Translations under genes and position numbers: made by a program | Notes under the pieces: generated by a model | What the model was told of the DNA's origin: nothing | Seen by the model: only the letters and a program-made list of their open reading frames with translations | Database searches by the model: none | Shown: piece after piece, positions 33,640-50,180 of the stretch | Position numbering within the stretch: the first letter of the stretch is position 1 | Layout: each line of letters opens with the position of its first letter | From: Pyrus communis | Lineage: Eukaryota; Streptophyta; Magnoliopsida; Rosales; Rosaceae | Assembly: GCF_963583255.1 (NCBI RefSeq) | Contig: NC_084808.1 | Span: 26,988,300 to 27,052,299, forward strand | Direction: 5' to 3' | Length of the DNA: 64,000 nt

Positions 33640-36600
33640 GCCACTGCAGTGATTTAGATTTTTCTTATCTCAACTGATGTATCAAGGCAATGATTAATCT
33701 ACCACGTATATATTATTGAACATAAAGGGGTGTCTCAATTGATGCTAGGATGCACTATCAAGGATTTTTAACCACACATATATTGTCTTTTAAATTGTAT
33801 CTTATCATCTGCATAACGCGACAAGTGTCGGGGTTTTGTTTCTCACAAAAAGTCTTGGTGATAATAGAAGTAGAACAATTCATTATATATTATATTTTAG
33901 GTTATCAATCTTTTGATATAATCTTTATATTTTTTTTAACACGTTCGGCATTTGTCATACATGAATTAATGATGAAATATATTAATGGACTTGGTGGCCA
34001 TCCAACAAAATATATATCGATCACTGTCTGGAATCTAAGTTTAAAACAAAAACACACACTGTGTTAATGGGGAGAAGTGGATATTCAAGGTTGACACGGA
34101 TGTCACTCGCATAGAATTTAGACCTAAAACCAAAGGCTCCATCCCCATCAGTGTCAATTCCATACACAACTTGCGTTTCGTACGGCAGCATAACCATGTT
34201 GAAAACACTGGGTTTGAAATTTCAAACATTTTTTAATAATTATATATGGCCGGCCCCTCTAAATCTGAATTTGACAGGGCTGCAGATTTTTTTTACTTGT
34301 AGTCGTAGGCATGTTTGCCTTCACTCGGAAGGAAAAAAAAACATTTATTTGACTTCTGTCAAAGCCTTTCGATCGCTGGCTCCATGTTCAAAATGGCATT
34401 TGATAGAATTAGTACTAGTTTGATATTAAGGTGTTTTTATAAAAGGTGGGTATAAAAAAAATTAAGCTCAAAAAAATGTTTGGTAAACATTTTAAAACAA
34501 CTTATTTTCACCCATGAAAATATGAAGTATAAAAAATAAGCTTATTCTTACAACACAGCATAATCAGTTTTTTTTTTCAAAACAATGCAACCAACCTTTA
34601 ATCTAGTAGTGGAAAATTTGTTGATTATTTAGTAATAGTAGTCCCTAACGGTCAATGCTGCAGCTTTGAGGAATAATAGTGGTGCTCCTGGATTGAAAGT
34701 TTCTATGTCATTGGAAAGGGCTGAAACCCCAGTTAGAACTCTTTGGAGTTTGGACCGCATTGCATTGCATTATTGAGGGGGATAATATAAAGCACGGAAG
34801 CATGCAAGATTGTACTAAAGTAGCCGGTGCAATGATCTAGAACATATGGCTAAAATGATTGAAGCAGTGACGGCTTTGAGAAAAAGCGAAATGTTCGATT
34901 GCACAGAATTCCAAAATCAAAGGAGTCCAAAAATTTTGCTAATCTAACATATAGCGTTATTATATCCAAATGTGACTGATTAAAATTCAAGTGGGACCTA
35001 TAATTGTCTCTTTTCCTCTTTTCTACTTTCTTTGAAATAAACAAAAAAAAAAAACATTTCCACTTTTCTTAATTTTTTTTAGCAAATTAATAATAATTAA
35101 GTGGATCCTACAACAATTACAAATCATACGTACAATCAAACATGTTGCCGGAAGGGTTAAATGGGCTTGTTTTGACATCCATTGAAAGTGTGTTTGGGAC
35201 AAAATTGATTATGAAGTTTAATTGATGATTTTGCAGCAAAGTATGCACGAAGAATCATCTTTAAGTGAAATTTCAATGCTGGACTTTTTGAAGCTCTTGT
35301 TCATTTGGTTTCTTAAGATTAAACTGATGGTTGATTATTTTGCAATAGGGTTGTTTTTTGTAGCCTTTTATGCATTTAATGATATATAGAAACTGACAAT
35401 TATTGTGAGTTTTAAAGTTTGTTTTAGTTTTACTTACTACTTTTTAGCATCAAAGCATTGTTCAATTTTTTTAAAAGACTGTTTTAAGAAGGGCCTTTAT
35501 GAATTCCACACAGGGCTCCGAAATCTCAAAGACGGGTCTAGATTGATGGACGGTTGGAAAGACGTACGATCGGTCGTAAGATTCAAGCATTGCATACTTA
35601 AGCTCCGGTGTCTGATTTGGGCCCTTAACACACTGTTATGTAGAATACGACGACGTCAGGAACAAAGCTCGACGCTTTACTTAGATGTATGAGCATTTTG
35701 ATCGAATTCCGTTGTTTACTATCCAAAATGGAATTTTTAAGAGTATAAGATATTTTCGATATTTTTCTATTTCTTTAATCGTTTCTTATTTGTACTTCTA
35801 CAAAGTCTAGAGCAAGTGATCTAGGGCGATAGGGTTGTTATCTCTTGATCCATCAATAAATTTGAGATTTTCTTATTCCCTGAATTATTTCAGTTTGCTA
35901 ATAGATTCTAACTTAGGGTATTTGGTTTAGTTTCTCTGTTATTATATTACGTTGTGTCATGCTTCTAGATCATGATGACCTAGGATTCTGTATGGGAAAT
36001 CAAATCCCAGGCATGGACCTAAAGCTGTCCGATCACGGAAAGTACTGAAATAATGCAAACACACCACTTGTTTTATTTCAGATGCTACCTGAGAATTTAA
36101 CACCTATAGCTTACTGTTAGCAGAAAAACCGACCTGTAAGCTTAATTTGACACAACATTCTCACAAGTCGCTTTAGTGATTGAGTTCCACTTTGGTCATG
36201 GCTAGCAGCTGGTTCGCATTTAGTAGCTTTCCAAATGAAGAAATTGTGCTCATCAAAAGAACAGATTCCTCAAAATTCTATCCTATTTTTCGTGAGTCTG
36301 GATCATGTTAGCTAGAAGCATCAAAACAAAATGGAACCCTACCTAGCTAGCCTTAGTTATAAAAAAATTTAGTTAGGCCGGGTCGCACGGCACCAGCTGT
36401 GTATGTGATGAACATCTTCAATCATACAGTTGCACGTAAAAGTTTGAATCTAATTGTGTGGCTTGGTGACATTTATAATGGAAGTCAGAATCCAAGAAAG
36501 AAAGAAATGAAATGACTTCCCACTAAAAAAATGCATAATACAAAACAGGCTGGTGCAATGCTGTATAATTGTGGCACTACTAGGGCTGATACCAGCAGTT

Positions 36601-37790
36601 TAGATTCAAAATTGGGTGTAAAGCACTACTATATCGACGTCGAAAAAGAAAGAATTTGTGGTTGCTCCAGGAAGCTTCAACTAGATTTTGTTTTTTTGGA
36701 GGTGTTGATTGAAATCACTTCCACAGCTGCAGGCATGGTATCTTCTTTAAGCAACATTTAGCATCTTGTAAATTTAAAAGAAAAGTTTGTGAAGAGGACA
36801 AGAGCTTGTGGATTTTGGAAATCAGGTTCTAATTTTAGTGGACAGTACAGAAAGTCTACTTTCCAGAGAAGATTGTAACTCAAGTAAACATAATTGGCAG
36901 GCTGCTTTCTCTGTGTTTGTACTGGCCTTTTATTTTGTTTAATAAAATCTGATCACCAGTAACCACAATAACCACAATGAGACAACATAGCTCCAATGGC
37001 TTCCATTATGAAATTCACTAGGATTTAACAAAGCTTTTGCTCAAGTGCTATTAGATGGGGTGGGGTGAGAATGGTAAATCTTTTTCTTTCTTCCGACACA
37101 ACGATGTTCCAATTACACTAATTTACGGGGAGGGGGAGTCGAATCCAGAATCAAGGAGACATGCACATTATCCTGATCAACTAGTCTAACCACATTTGCG
37201 AGAATGGTAAATCTTAGATTTAATTCGTAATATAGACTTTAATTGTCTTTTTCTTTCTTTTTATTTTTATTTTGAAAATGGCCCATGATGGTAATAGGGC
37301 TGTGGTTACTATTGAATTGGCTTCAGTCTCGAGCTGGACTTTGTTTGGAAGTTTGGTATTTGGTTTCAATGAAATGAGTGTTCAACCGTTAGATTTGTTT
37401 TTAAAAATTGTTAAATATTTTATGTTCAATCACAACTGTTTTTTTTTTCATAGCATTGAATGATACATATCATTCAAGCAAAATTAAGAAGTTTGGGGCC
37501 TTTAGTTCTCAAAGAAAACTTTGTTCTAGACTTGTTTTTCATGTTTTAGCTACCGTGAGAAAATGAAAAGAAAATATTGTAGGCGTATCCAGGTGCAAAT
37601 AAAAGAAAACATTTCAGCATTTCGCCATTGCAGTAGAACTATCTGTATAATATGTCCATGAAACTGTCTGATCGATGCATAGAACGTTTCTCACGGACTT
37701 AGCCTCCGAATTACAACCCTTGTGATAAAGCAAGACTGAAAAACAGAAAATGTGGAAATGTTCAGTAAAATAAGCTACATTCAATGGCTT
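33640..37790. other. gene-poor intergenic DNA
   Basis: No gene, RNA or clear element recognised. Open frames (33750-34067, 35405-35692, 36531-36761) show no domain and have poor coding character. Confidence 0.55.
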
Positions 37791-37793
37791 CAC

Positions 37794-40700
37794 TCAGCCT
37801 GTGTTTCTCATCCCTGCGGCGATCCCATTTATTGTGATGAGCAATGCATCCCTGAGTTTATTGTTATCGTCATCGCATCTCAGTCTCTTGAGTACCTCAA
37901 CCTGCAACATGTTCATGGGATTGAGAAAGGGGAGCCTGCTTTCAATCAGCTTCCTCAAGCTCCGATTATTCTCAGATAGTTTCTCGTGCCCGCTGACCAC
38001 CAATACATATTTCTCTGTCGTCAAGAGCTCCTTTCGCAGCTCAGAACCAAGATGTCGCCTGCTTTCTGAGACAAGGACTTCATCGTAGTGTTTGGCTATT
38101 GGAGCGTCTGCCTTCCCCAAAATCATCTCTATAAGGTCAAGGGTACATTGAAAGAAAGGCCATTCTTTGTACATGGCTTTTAAGTCTTCGGTGTGTCCCT
38201 TCTCGCAAACCCCCCTTAAACCTGCTCCAACTCCGAGCCATGACGGAAGAACAAATCTGGTTTGGGTCCATGCAAACACCCATGGAATTGCACGAAGATG
38301 TCCGATTCCTGTGGAGCTCTTTCTTCTTGTGGGGCGGCTTCCTATGTTGAGGAAGCCAAGCTCAGCCTGAGGTGTAGCCTCATGGAAGTAGGCAAGGAAT
38401 TCTGGATTTTCATAGACTACGCTCCGGTAGTTCTGGCAACTGATTTTTGAGATTTCCTCCATGAGGTTACGCCACTTTTCTTCACGAGGTGAGTGTGGAG
38501 GGCGTATGGTTGCAAGCAGCACAGCTGTTGTGTATATTTCTAGCTGCCTGACAGCAGTTTGTGGCAGCCCAAATTTTGCCTCAACCATCTCTCCTTGCTC
38601 AGTTGACCGTAGGGTACCCTGGAAATTTTAGAAACCATTGTAGGTTAAACATCATTAAGTAGAAACTACAAAGGTTTGTGTATTTATTTAGCCATCAGGC
38701 ATAAGGTTACACAAATTCCGGAACCGCGGAAAGAATGTACACTACAGAATCAAACATAGACAGATTTAGTTGGGTACATGAAGATATCAAGTTATCGACA
38801 GTGTCTAGGTTCCAAACATAAGTAGAAGCGTGAACTGAAGTAGGTTGCAGATTGGGGTAAGTCTTTATTCAATGCAGATCATGATCGAGCATTTATCCCT
38901 TCAAACATTTTAAAGCTAGAATGCAATCAAGATACAGCAGACTAATGAATGAAAGAACAAGAAAACTTACCATTACAGAACCAGGCGGTTGGGATTGAAT
39001 GGCAAGATATGTAGGGCCACCTCCACGACCAATACTTCCTCCTCGCCCGTGGAACAGGGTAACCTTAATACCGAATTCCTTACATGCTGCCACAACATCC
39101 TCTTGGGCTTTGTAAAGTTCCCATGCTGCAGTAAAACGCCCAGCATCTTTACCAGAATCGGAATATCCAACCATCACCTGCTCAGTATAACTTTGTAAGC
39201 TCCACGGGATTCATGGGACCCTACCAAAGTTTATTCAAAACTGCTGAGATAATTACCTCTTGAAGGCCATTATGGTTCTTGATTATGTGATCCCGGTACC
39301 AATCAATGGATAATAATTTTCTGATCGCCGAGCCAGCTTCTCTCAAGTCCTTCACAGTTTCAAACAAAGGAACCACCCGCAGCCTATACCAAGATGCATG
39401 AAATCCAGTTGTCATATTCATTCTAAGTGCAATTTATGCAGTAGGAAGGGCATTCCAGGAACAACTTAAAGGATACAAATCAATTATTACCCTATACATT
39501 AAGACAATGTTCTTACTCATAAAAGTTTAAGATGGTAAATAAACTGCTTAAGTAATCTAGCAATATCGACATAGAGGTGTGCAAACTTACGTTCCACCAG
39601 GACACGGCCTTCCTAGCCCCCCACTGACAGCAAGTCGTGCATCTTTCTGCAACAGCTCGACTGCGAGAACATCACTTGCCTGCCAGTTATGAATTGAATG
39701 GCAACATTGATGTCAATTTTATCACTCAAACACATTTATGGAAACACTAATCTTGGAAAGAAAAAATCTCTTAATTTTAATGTGCACAAATTCTGCTTTA
39801 TAGTGCACAACTTCAATATGAATATGGTATATAAGTGGTATGACATACGTTTGACGCCATAGAAATCACATAGGCTCCAAGGGAATCGCTCCCCAGCTCA
39901 GCAGCAATGCGGAAGGTATCAAGTACTTCCTTAACATCAGAACCAACCTGAAAAGATTTTAATGAGAAAAGGCATAAGTCTCACAGTGAAGCACGAGCTC
40001 GGCAAATTGACAGGTAAAGAGTGTAAATTAGAGCCTTGGTGCTGATAATACAAAGGTTCATGTTCAAGACCTGCATCACCATTGTTCGAAGTATACATTT
40101 TCAACATCCCCAAAACCCTTGGAATGAAATTTTCGATTGAAGTAATTAGGTTAGTAATTCTGAATTATGTTAGCACAGTTATCCTGATGCTAAGAACCTT
40201 ACCTCCATGCTTTTTGGAACCAGTGGTCTCTTCCCTTTGAGCTCTTTAGTAAGAAATTTGAGTTTCTTTTCTTCATCCCACTCACTGTATGTATCCATAT
40301 CCAAATATTTGGTAACAGCATCAAGTGTTTCAGCATGCCTACCAGATTCCTGTCTCGTTTAAATCTTCAGTTAAAATATGTTACCAGAGCAAGATAAAAA
40401 TTATATGCCAAAATAAGCACACCTGACGCAAGTCGAGCTTCATTAGTACCATCCCAAAGGTAGCAACTCTCCGGATCAGATCAGCAAGCCGACCGTCAGC
40501 TAGCACCCCAGATCCACATGCTTGCTGCAAAAAAAAAAAATGACGGTTGTCAATATTAGATAGAAGTTTGTACAAATGTTCTGCAATTGTGTGTGACGCA
40601 GGTGCACAAGATAGTAGTAGAGAAGGGGAGGAGGGATGAGTTAAGGAGAGATTACCAAAGACTCATAGCATAGGAGCAGCGGTTCTAAAAGTTGATCTGA

Positions 40701-43700
40701 AGTGTCATAGTAATCCCATGGGTCATAGTCACAAGGAAGATTTTCAAGAAGAAGCTCCAAACGTGTTCGTGTCTTCATAAGCTGAACCCGCGGAACAAAT
40801 ACAAGCATTAGTAATCGCCAGAACATACAATGACCCAATAGTCAATCCTTTTGAATAAAGCCTAAACCAACAGCACAGGAATATAAATAGAAACTTCTCT
40901 ATGCAGACAACGACGACATACTTGACATAATTGAAGAATGAGTTCATAAACAATACCTTATCCTTTACATTACCAAGAACCACTCTATACGGAGCAATTC
41001 CAGATCTCTGAGGAGGCCTTGGCTCTAAAAGCTTTTGGAAACTAGACCTTCCAATCTGGGACTCTGCAAACATTTTCCTTTGGTTAAGCAGTCGACTTGA
41101 ATTAGAAGAGGGAGACCCTGAAGATCCATTTGGTATCGTATGCCCATTGCGAAAAGGATTCTGGGATGAAGGATTTGACTTTGGAGAGTCCTGACCGTCC
41201 TGTCATAAGAGTGATATAAAAGTTAAAACAAAGAGACTATTTATAAGTAACCACAAACCATGTAAGAATCAAAACCGATGCTAGACTCAAATGCCAGCAT
41301 CATAGAACTTCTTCACCTGATGGTTCAGCGGGTAATTAGCCCTCGGAATTTCAATTCGGGGAATGCAGTCTACATCAAGGAAAACGCAAGAATCAGTAGT
41401 ATGAAATATAGGTGAGAGGAAAAAGTTAGCTTGCTATATTACAGACACTAAATAATGTTTTGTCAAAATTCGATTCCCTCCACACTTGATAATGAATTAA
41501 ACTCCAGTGGGATCATTTTCATAAGCACTGCAACGATGAAGTATTACTTTGGGAATTGATGTGGGTTCCCACATGCATGATTTATTGTATGATGCAGAAC
41601 TAAACAATTGCAGTTTTAAGAGGATAATTAGATGTCACCTGTGCACGAGGGTTGATCAGCTCTGGCTGGAAGTTGTGATGGAAGAGCCGCACCTTGTTGC
41701 TTTGACTGATGTCTACCACAGTACTGATGCCGATTCTCATGGCGATCCTCGGATGAAGTTTCTGGAGAGAAATTTGATTGCCTTAATAGTTCAAAGTGAA
41801 TCACAAGTATTGTGAACATATATATGTATAAATAAAAAAAAGATAATGAATCCTCAAGCATTCCAATGGAGATGACTAGTAGGCAGTACATAATTTCAAA
41901 TTAGAAGGCTTGGGATAAGCAGGCCAGATTACATATAGGCTATGCTACATACAGAGTATTGTAAACAAAAGAGAAAAGATTACAATTCATCAATTTAATT
42001 ACTCTCAAGTGAGTAACCGTGCAGTCTATCCCTGACATAGTGAAACTAAAGTAAGCGTTTAATGGCATATCAGTGTCTCGCAACATTTTTCCTTCTGCGT
42101 GACAGAGATTTACAATTGTTGATCAGAACATCAAACTAACTCAATAGGGCAACACTGTTACCCCCCTCCTCTCAAGCTAACGCTCAGGTAATTGAAATCT
42201 TATTGTAACCGCAAGAGAATAGAATTATTGACGTAATCTGGTAAGCAGTCAATATATCAATGCAAAAGAACTGCAACATGCCAAACCTTGCTCTAGAATT
42301 TCTTCTGCCAGCCTTGACAGACGATCACTGCAACGGTTCATGGATAGCTCAAATTTGAGGTTATCAATTTCTCGAATGTAGAGATCAATAGCCATCCACT
42401 TAGATAAAAGTGAGACATCTTTTGTGACCTGACAATAAAAAGAGTGAGCAGATCAATTGTCATCCTCCTAAACGAAAAATAACATAACACTACACAAACA
42501 ATTATAAAAGAAAAAATTGCGCTACCTTACAAAATTTTCATAGGAATGACGTATTTATTGACAGAATAGACTCGTCTTGACTTCAAAGGAACAAATAATA
42601 CAAGTTGCAGAAAATTTACAAATCAGAAAACATTCGGAACTAGAATTACCTTTGCTGTTACATTGGGATTTCCATCTCTGTCACCCCCCATCCAAGACCC
42701 AAATTTGATAGGTGTGCAAGTTAATGGAAGTGGTTTTCCGGTATGCTGACAAATATATCAGAGAAAGAAAATCTTGAGATAAAATTCAGAAAGACAGAAG
42801 AGAGTGTATGCACAAAAAGAAACTAGAACAGAAATTGAAGACGAACCTTCTTCAAAGCATTGCTGACTCGACGTAGATAATGAGGTACAGCTTTCCAAAG
42901 GGATTGCTCCACAATGTTCAAACCTGCAGTATGATGTATGCAACTCTTTCTGTTAAGAACCAAAGAACTTGAATACCGTTAGGTAGTAAATACAAATCTA
43001 ATATTCAACTATTTTACCTGCCCTAGCTTCATCAACCGGCGTAGGTTTATGGCGCCTAAGCTCATCTGTTTGCCATATTGAAGTTATTTCTCTTACCTTC
43101 AAAAGCAAGATACATTAGCCAAACAGAAAATTAGAAATATGACATTTCTTTGCCTTTTAGAATAAAGGAATTAGGCTGGAAAAACAATACCAGATCTTCA
43201 ATCAGCATTTCTTTGTCTTCATCGCCAAGATCAGGTCGGTGCTTGTAGTCTAAAAGATGCTGCAGGAAAATATATATCATAAATCAAAATAAATGTTCAA
43301 CATGTTTAAGATTAATGAAAAGCCGCAAACAACTTACAGCAATTCTTATATGTTTGTATTGTAAGGTGCGACGATTAATTTGTGTAGGATGTGCGGTAAG
43401 AACAATTTCAACCTCCTGCAGCAAGAAAATGTTTGAGATTGAGAATAAATAGACTGATAACTCTTTACCACAAAAACATTTAAAATGCACACGCAAGGAA
43501 GATTAATACAGGACTATGCCTTAATCGAGCGAGTTCAACGTATACTCAGAGACCCAATTGAGCAATATATACTCTTTACTTCTCAACCAAGGCATACAAA
43601 CCGAGATGAAAAGAAGCTAGAAGCAAAGGAAACAAGAAGAAACCTGCTTGCAAACAGTATTATAAAGGTCGTCTGGGGAAACACCGCTATGAACAAGCTG

Positions 43701-44569
43701 ATTAAAAACATCGTCACAAGATTTCGATAGAGATGCCTCATTCGAGTCATTCCGCTGCTTGCGAACCCTACACAAAGAAACAAAATTTCAATAATAATAA
43801 CCATAAAGCTTATAAAACTCAAAGATACAAGAAATTTAAATAGTTGTCTTTTCTCCAAGTCAACATTCTCTTAATTTTCCTATTTCATTGCCACAACTGG
43901 AAAAGAATGAAACTTGCATGTAGTTATAAGTAACTAGGCTACTCCCCGTATTGTTATATGGTTATACAGTGGAACCTCAACTTTCTAAACAAAACCGCGG
44001 ATTTCGAGTAGGCGAAGAGATTACCTGTGATGGGTTTCGGCAATGCCCATCAAATTAAGGTAGTGGCTGAAAGTACGAGCGAGGATCAAGGCCTCCTCCA
44101 AGCTCATCTTTGATATTTCTGACGCCAGTTGCTTCTCCAGCACCTCCGCAACGTCCTCTATCCCCGCATTCCTCATGGTACAAGCACTCTGAAAACACAC
44201 ACGCACACATTCAAACAAGCAAAAAAAGCCCGATTTAAGCCTCTGTTTGGTTGCTAAGAAAAGCCAGGAAATGCAAGGAAGGTTGTCGAAACACAATACT
44301 CTCATCGCCATTTTTTGCTTTCTTTAGTTTTCTCTGTTCTTCTCGGCAACCAAACAAGGTTTAGGAAGTTTCGAAATGCAAAGGGAAGGAGAGAGACAGG
44401 GAGTGTGAATTACCTGAGCGAGGATTCGGGTCCTTTCGACTTTCTCCATGATTTGGCTTCGGACCTCTCGCTGCAACACCTCCTGCAGAAGGCTTCCGAG
44501 CATTCTGCAGTCGTCTTCGAAGCTCTGGAAGGAGATTTCCTCCGCTATGTCGTCCGTCGTGTCCGTCAT
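37794..44569 (-). CDS. PPC4: bacterial-type phosphoenolpyruvate carboxylase (PPC4-like), 1041 aa
   Basis: Carboxylates PEP to oxaloacetate. Plant bacterial-type PEPC associates with plant-type PEPC in class-2 complexes. Twenty exons: 44569-44414, 44188-44025, 43767-43644, 43415-43338, 43259-43191, 43096-43018, 42923-42847, 42745-42650, 42428-42287, 41761-41639, 41369-41317, 41199-40957, 40781-40656, 40524-40423, 40349-40203, 39947-39849, 39679-39591, 39383-39257, 39177-38971, 38618-37794. All phases close, giving 1041 aa (AtPPC4 about 1032). Visible: [17 protein letters not shown] start, catalytic LTAHPTQ (His near 157), [40 protein letters not shown], and the C-terminus RNTG that marks the bacterial type. 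The plant-type N-terminal phospho-Ser motif is absent. A Ser/Asn/Pro-rich, probably disordered insert lies near residues 330-440. Confidence 0.95.
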
Positions 44570-44760
44570 TGTTAAAGGGGATGGAGTTCAACAGAGAGAA
44601 TGGGATAGTGGAGTTCTAGAGAGAGAAAGTGTGGTTGTAAAAGTGTATGAGAGTGTTTCTGTGTGTGTGTGTGTTTTAGAGAGAGAAAGTGGAAGCGGGA
44701 GGGGCAGAGGAGGAGGAGAGGAAGATGGTAATGGTAGAAGTAGTAGTGGTGGCAGGAAAA
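44570..44760. promoter_or_regulatory. 5' region of the BTPC gene with GA and GT tracts
   Basis: Upstream of the BTPC start on the minus strand: repeated GAGAGAAAGTG and a GTGTGTGTGTGT tract (plus-strand sense). Likely 5' UTR/core promoter; the transcription start is not determined. Confidence 0.5.
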
Positions 44761-44879
44761 CAGAGAGAGGGAGGGACAGAGTATCTGCTTACGGATACTC
44801 TGGGGTGAAATTCGGACACACGTTTACCGAATGGAATGCCAAGGCTTGCTCCCAAGTGGCACTCTCCTCGTAATTTAAG

Positions 44880-47800
44880 GGCAGCTCTGTGGCTCCGTGC
44901 CCACCTAATTCGGGAGATATTTTTATTTTTATTTTTTATAGAACCAATTATTTACATCAAGTCATTTATAATTCAAAATTAAAACTACCATTAGACCGCC
45001 GAGAAATGTTAGGTAAATTAGTTTTTTAGATCAAATTTACAAAAGCGTGTGATTTTATCCAATAGAAAATAAGTGTATTAATTAATATTTAAATTATAAT
45101 TTATGTTAACGGTCAAATATAGTGAGGCTAACAAAGACCTATATGGTCGCGTGGTTGGCCCTTGATGGGTTCGGGGTTGAAATGATAAAAACTAAACAAC
45201 AAGATTTAAGTCGTTCATCCTTGAAAGTTGGCCTACATCCGAATATATTGACAAAGGCTTACAAATAGTGCTTGGCTCAATACAATTTCTTTTTTCTTTC
45301 AACTAGTTCGACCTCTTCTAAGGAGTACTTATCCTCCTTATATAGGCCCTCAATTGAGCCCCAAGTCTCTAAGTTCGAGTCTTCCACTTCCTTTGCATTT
45401 AATGTGCTGAATACGCAGACTTGATCTGCTAGCTATCCCTCATTTCTTTAATCGACACATGACAACGAAGTGACATTCATTCAAGTCCACTTGCATGTTT
45501 TCTTGAGACAGCGTGTACTGAGCGCCTTGCTCACCCCTAGGTTGGTGAGAATCCACACTCGATCGCTTAATGTGTCAGCCTCTACGTTCTTTCATAGGCA
45601 TATCCCTTGGTTCTCCATGAGAGCGCTTACTATATCAGTCTCTATGTTCTCCTTGATAGCCGCCACGTGATCTAGAGTTGATGTCTGAATAGGTATATCC
45701 CTATGTCTTAGGGACTTTGTACTATAAAGTTGTCAATACCGACTTGCAGCTGCTGGTCGAAAAGCACTTTATGGAGAAGCGCTTGGTTTCATTGTAACAG
45801 ACAAACCAAACTGTTGAGCGGTTGTATGTAGCACTCGGGCTCATCCTTCCCAATTTTGTTGAGCCTTGGTCTTTCGTCTCTTCAGCCTTTCTTCCTTTAA
45901 GTATGTGTTTCTTTAAGACTATGGGGATAAGAATGAATCCCGCATTAACACGCCAAATATCAATAACTATAATTTATAAAATTTGATCTATATAATTAGT
46001 CTCCTTCCCATTACATTAGATCACTACACTTAAGAATAAGTGACTGGACAAAATCTAGTTTTATTCATAAAATGAATAAATAATTCAATAAATAAATACA
46101 GTAAATAAATATAATAAAAAACTGGTGGGATCATACCGGTATATTCCTAGCACAGATCTTATCCTGATCAACAAGTTTGAGAGATAATTGAAAGGAAAAG
46201 AATCTTTCTTTTTTGTTTTCTACTTAAAAGATAGTAGCTTACAAATTAGTAATGAAAAAAGAAAAATTTAGAAAAGAAATGGTGTATTTAGAGATGGAAG
46301 GTTTTTATTTTTATTGTTTGTTGTTTATTGTCACCTATATTAACTCTAATTCACACTAAAATTAATATGTTAAACTAAAATATTTATGTAGTTGAAAATA
46401 TCAATGTGTAAATTTATAAAAATATAGATGTTGTTATCAAATACTGGTTGTTTTCGACAAATTATGAAAATTTGCAATGAGGCAATATATCAACTCATTC
46501 AGATTTAGTAGAAACTAAAGAAAATTTTCTAAAATAAAATTTTAAAAGTTCGAAATCTGTAATGAGTTTACCAAAATTTCTGTTGTGAATTGATAAATAT
46601 CATCAATGTTCCCTAATTTTTCCATATCTCATCAAATAGGATAAAGTTTACATTCCACCTTTTATTTCTATATTGATCTTTAATCATTAAAGTATTTCAA
46701 CAAAAGAAACGATAATTTCGTAAGTATTTTAAACATTGATTGTGACTTTTATTTTACTTTTTTTTTTATCACAAATATTGTTTGTGACTTGAGTGTGTGA
46801 CAAAGTAGGTTAAAAGAGGACGCGAAGGGCTAGTCCTCGTGATATATTTGGTCAATAATGCACTTGCATAGTTGCATTCAACTGCCAAAAACAAAAAAAA
46901 TGTGATCAACTTTTTAGATATTTACTTTTGGATGCAGCCACTTGGCAAAATCTTGCTTCATCTACCATTCTCGATCAAAGCTGAAGACAGAGAATCTCAG
47001 ACATTTTCAAATCATATTTGTTTATCGTTTATCATATATTATGCAGTAAAAAATTATTATAAATTTTTTTATTTAAAATTGAATATAAACAATACTTGAA
47101 GAAAATTTATCGTATAATATACGATGAACATATATGATTGAAGATTTCCAAAATCTTCACAAAAAGAACCTGAGAAGGATCCACATTCAAAGCTGAATAC
47201 CCGCAGGAAGAAAGCGACTGTCTCTGACAACTATTTGGACGGGCATTGTTTTTCCTTCTTTTGGGTAAATTGGGGATACAGGCCCAACAAGCAAAAAGTA
47301 CTTGACCATGCTCTTTTTAGTAATTTGGTCTTCTTCAACCACTAGGTAAGTTGATCCAGGTTTGCCAAACCCATTAGTTAATTAGTCAACAAGTCTCAGT
47401 GCGAAGCACGATAACTGATAAGTCAGACCGTTATGCATTACTGTTAATTTACGTGTTAGGATAAGAATTAATATTTAACATCAATAACATCAAGGACACT
47501 ATTCTAAAAACATATGTAAAATATTTGAACTTCATAAATACATTAAAAAAATGAATACACATGTAGCATGTCATGGATCATGAACCATTTTATTCTACAT
47601 TAAACATTATTTAGATCAAGCCATACAACGAGCTTGGTACAATTAAGTATGAAAATGAAATCTCCATTTTGCTTACAAATAAAAAAAAGACCGAATGCTA
47701 ATTTTCTCGAACAATTTTCTAAAAATGAAATTAAACTTTGTTAGTGAGGTTGGGTAAGTCCAAAAGCATTTTTGCGTGTAGCACAAGCATGACGAAATGC

Positions 47801-48200
47801 ACAATAAATACTTATTTTTTGTTGTTGTTATGGACTAACTGCGTATTTAAATCCTAAACCCTAAAGTTTCAACAAAAAGAGATTCAACGTCAATCAATCG
47901 GTCAACTCCCAGCATCTGTGGCGGGAGAGAATGATCATTTTCGAATCTCTTTCATGAAGGCCACCAAATTAAGTGATCTATATATTTAAAATTTCAGTCA
48001 ACGGTTTATTTGTTTTAACTTCTTAAAAACTATAATAATTTTTATCGTTAGATGAAATTTTCAAGATTCGGATCATTTGATCCAGTGGTTTTGGTGAAAA
48101 AGATCTAGATCTCTTCTCATGGGGGAAAGCCCTAAAACAGAATGGGGTCGAAACGACATCATTAAACAGCGTTTTGACCGAAAGGTCCACCACAAAACAG
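44880..48200. other. gene-poor intergenic DNA
   Basis: I see no gene or identifiable element over 3.3 kb; very AT-rich from 45950 onward. This is the border between the BTPC gene and the Nudix cluster. Confidence 0.5.
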
Positions 48201-48225
48201 TGAATCAGCCTTGCTTTTAAAGTGA

Positions 48226-48853
<628 letters not shown>

Positions 48854-49215
48854 ATGGAGATTCAGCAACCATATGTATTGCTATGTAATTTTACATGCAG
48901 GATCACGCATGTGTATTATTGTACCATTTTGAATGTTTATGAATCAGTAAAAATTGACGGGTTTATTTCGTTTCAAGATTTGGGCTTTACTTGTATGAAC
49001 CTTTATTTTTATGCTCGTAATCACTTGAGTTGCAAAGCGTTTGCAATTTGGTTCGTTTGGATCACAGTTTCTGACTTTGATACTAGTCAAAGCCAGAGTT
49101 AGTCAATTATCAAAGAGATTTCGACCATCATCACGTAGTGTTACTTTTTGACCATGTTTTATATATTGATATTGTATTTAATAATACAAACTTTTCGTTG
49201 CGGATTAGTAAACCA

Positions 49216-50180
<965 letters not shown>

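Noticed and set aside
37801..38450. Plus-strand frames over the last BTPC exon
   Set aside because: Shadow frames of a long conserved coding exon on the other strand.
44448..44873. Plus-strand open frame of 141 codons
   Set aside because: It is antisense to the first BTPC exon and its GA-rich leader; composition reflects simple repeats.
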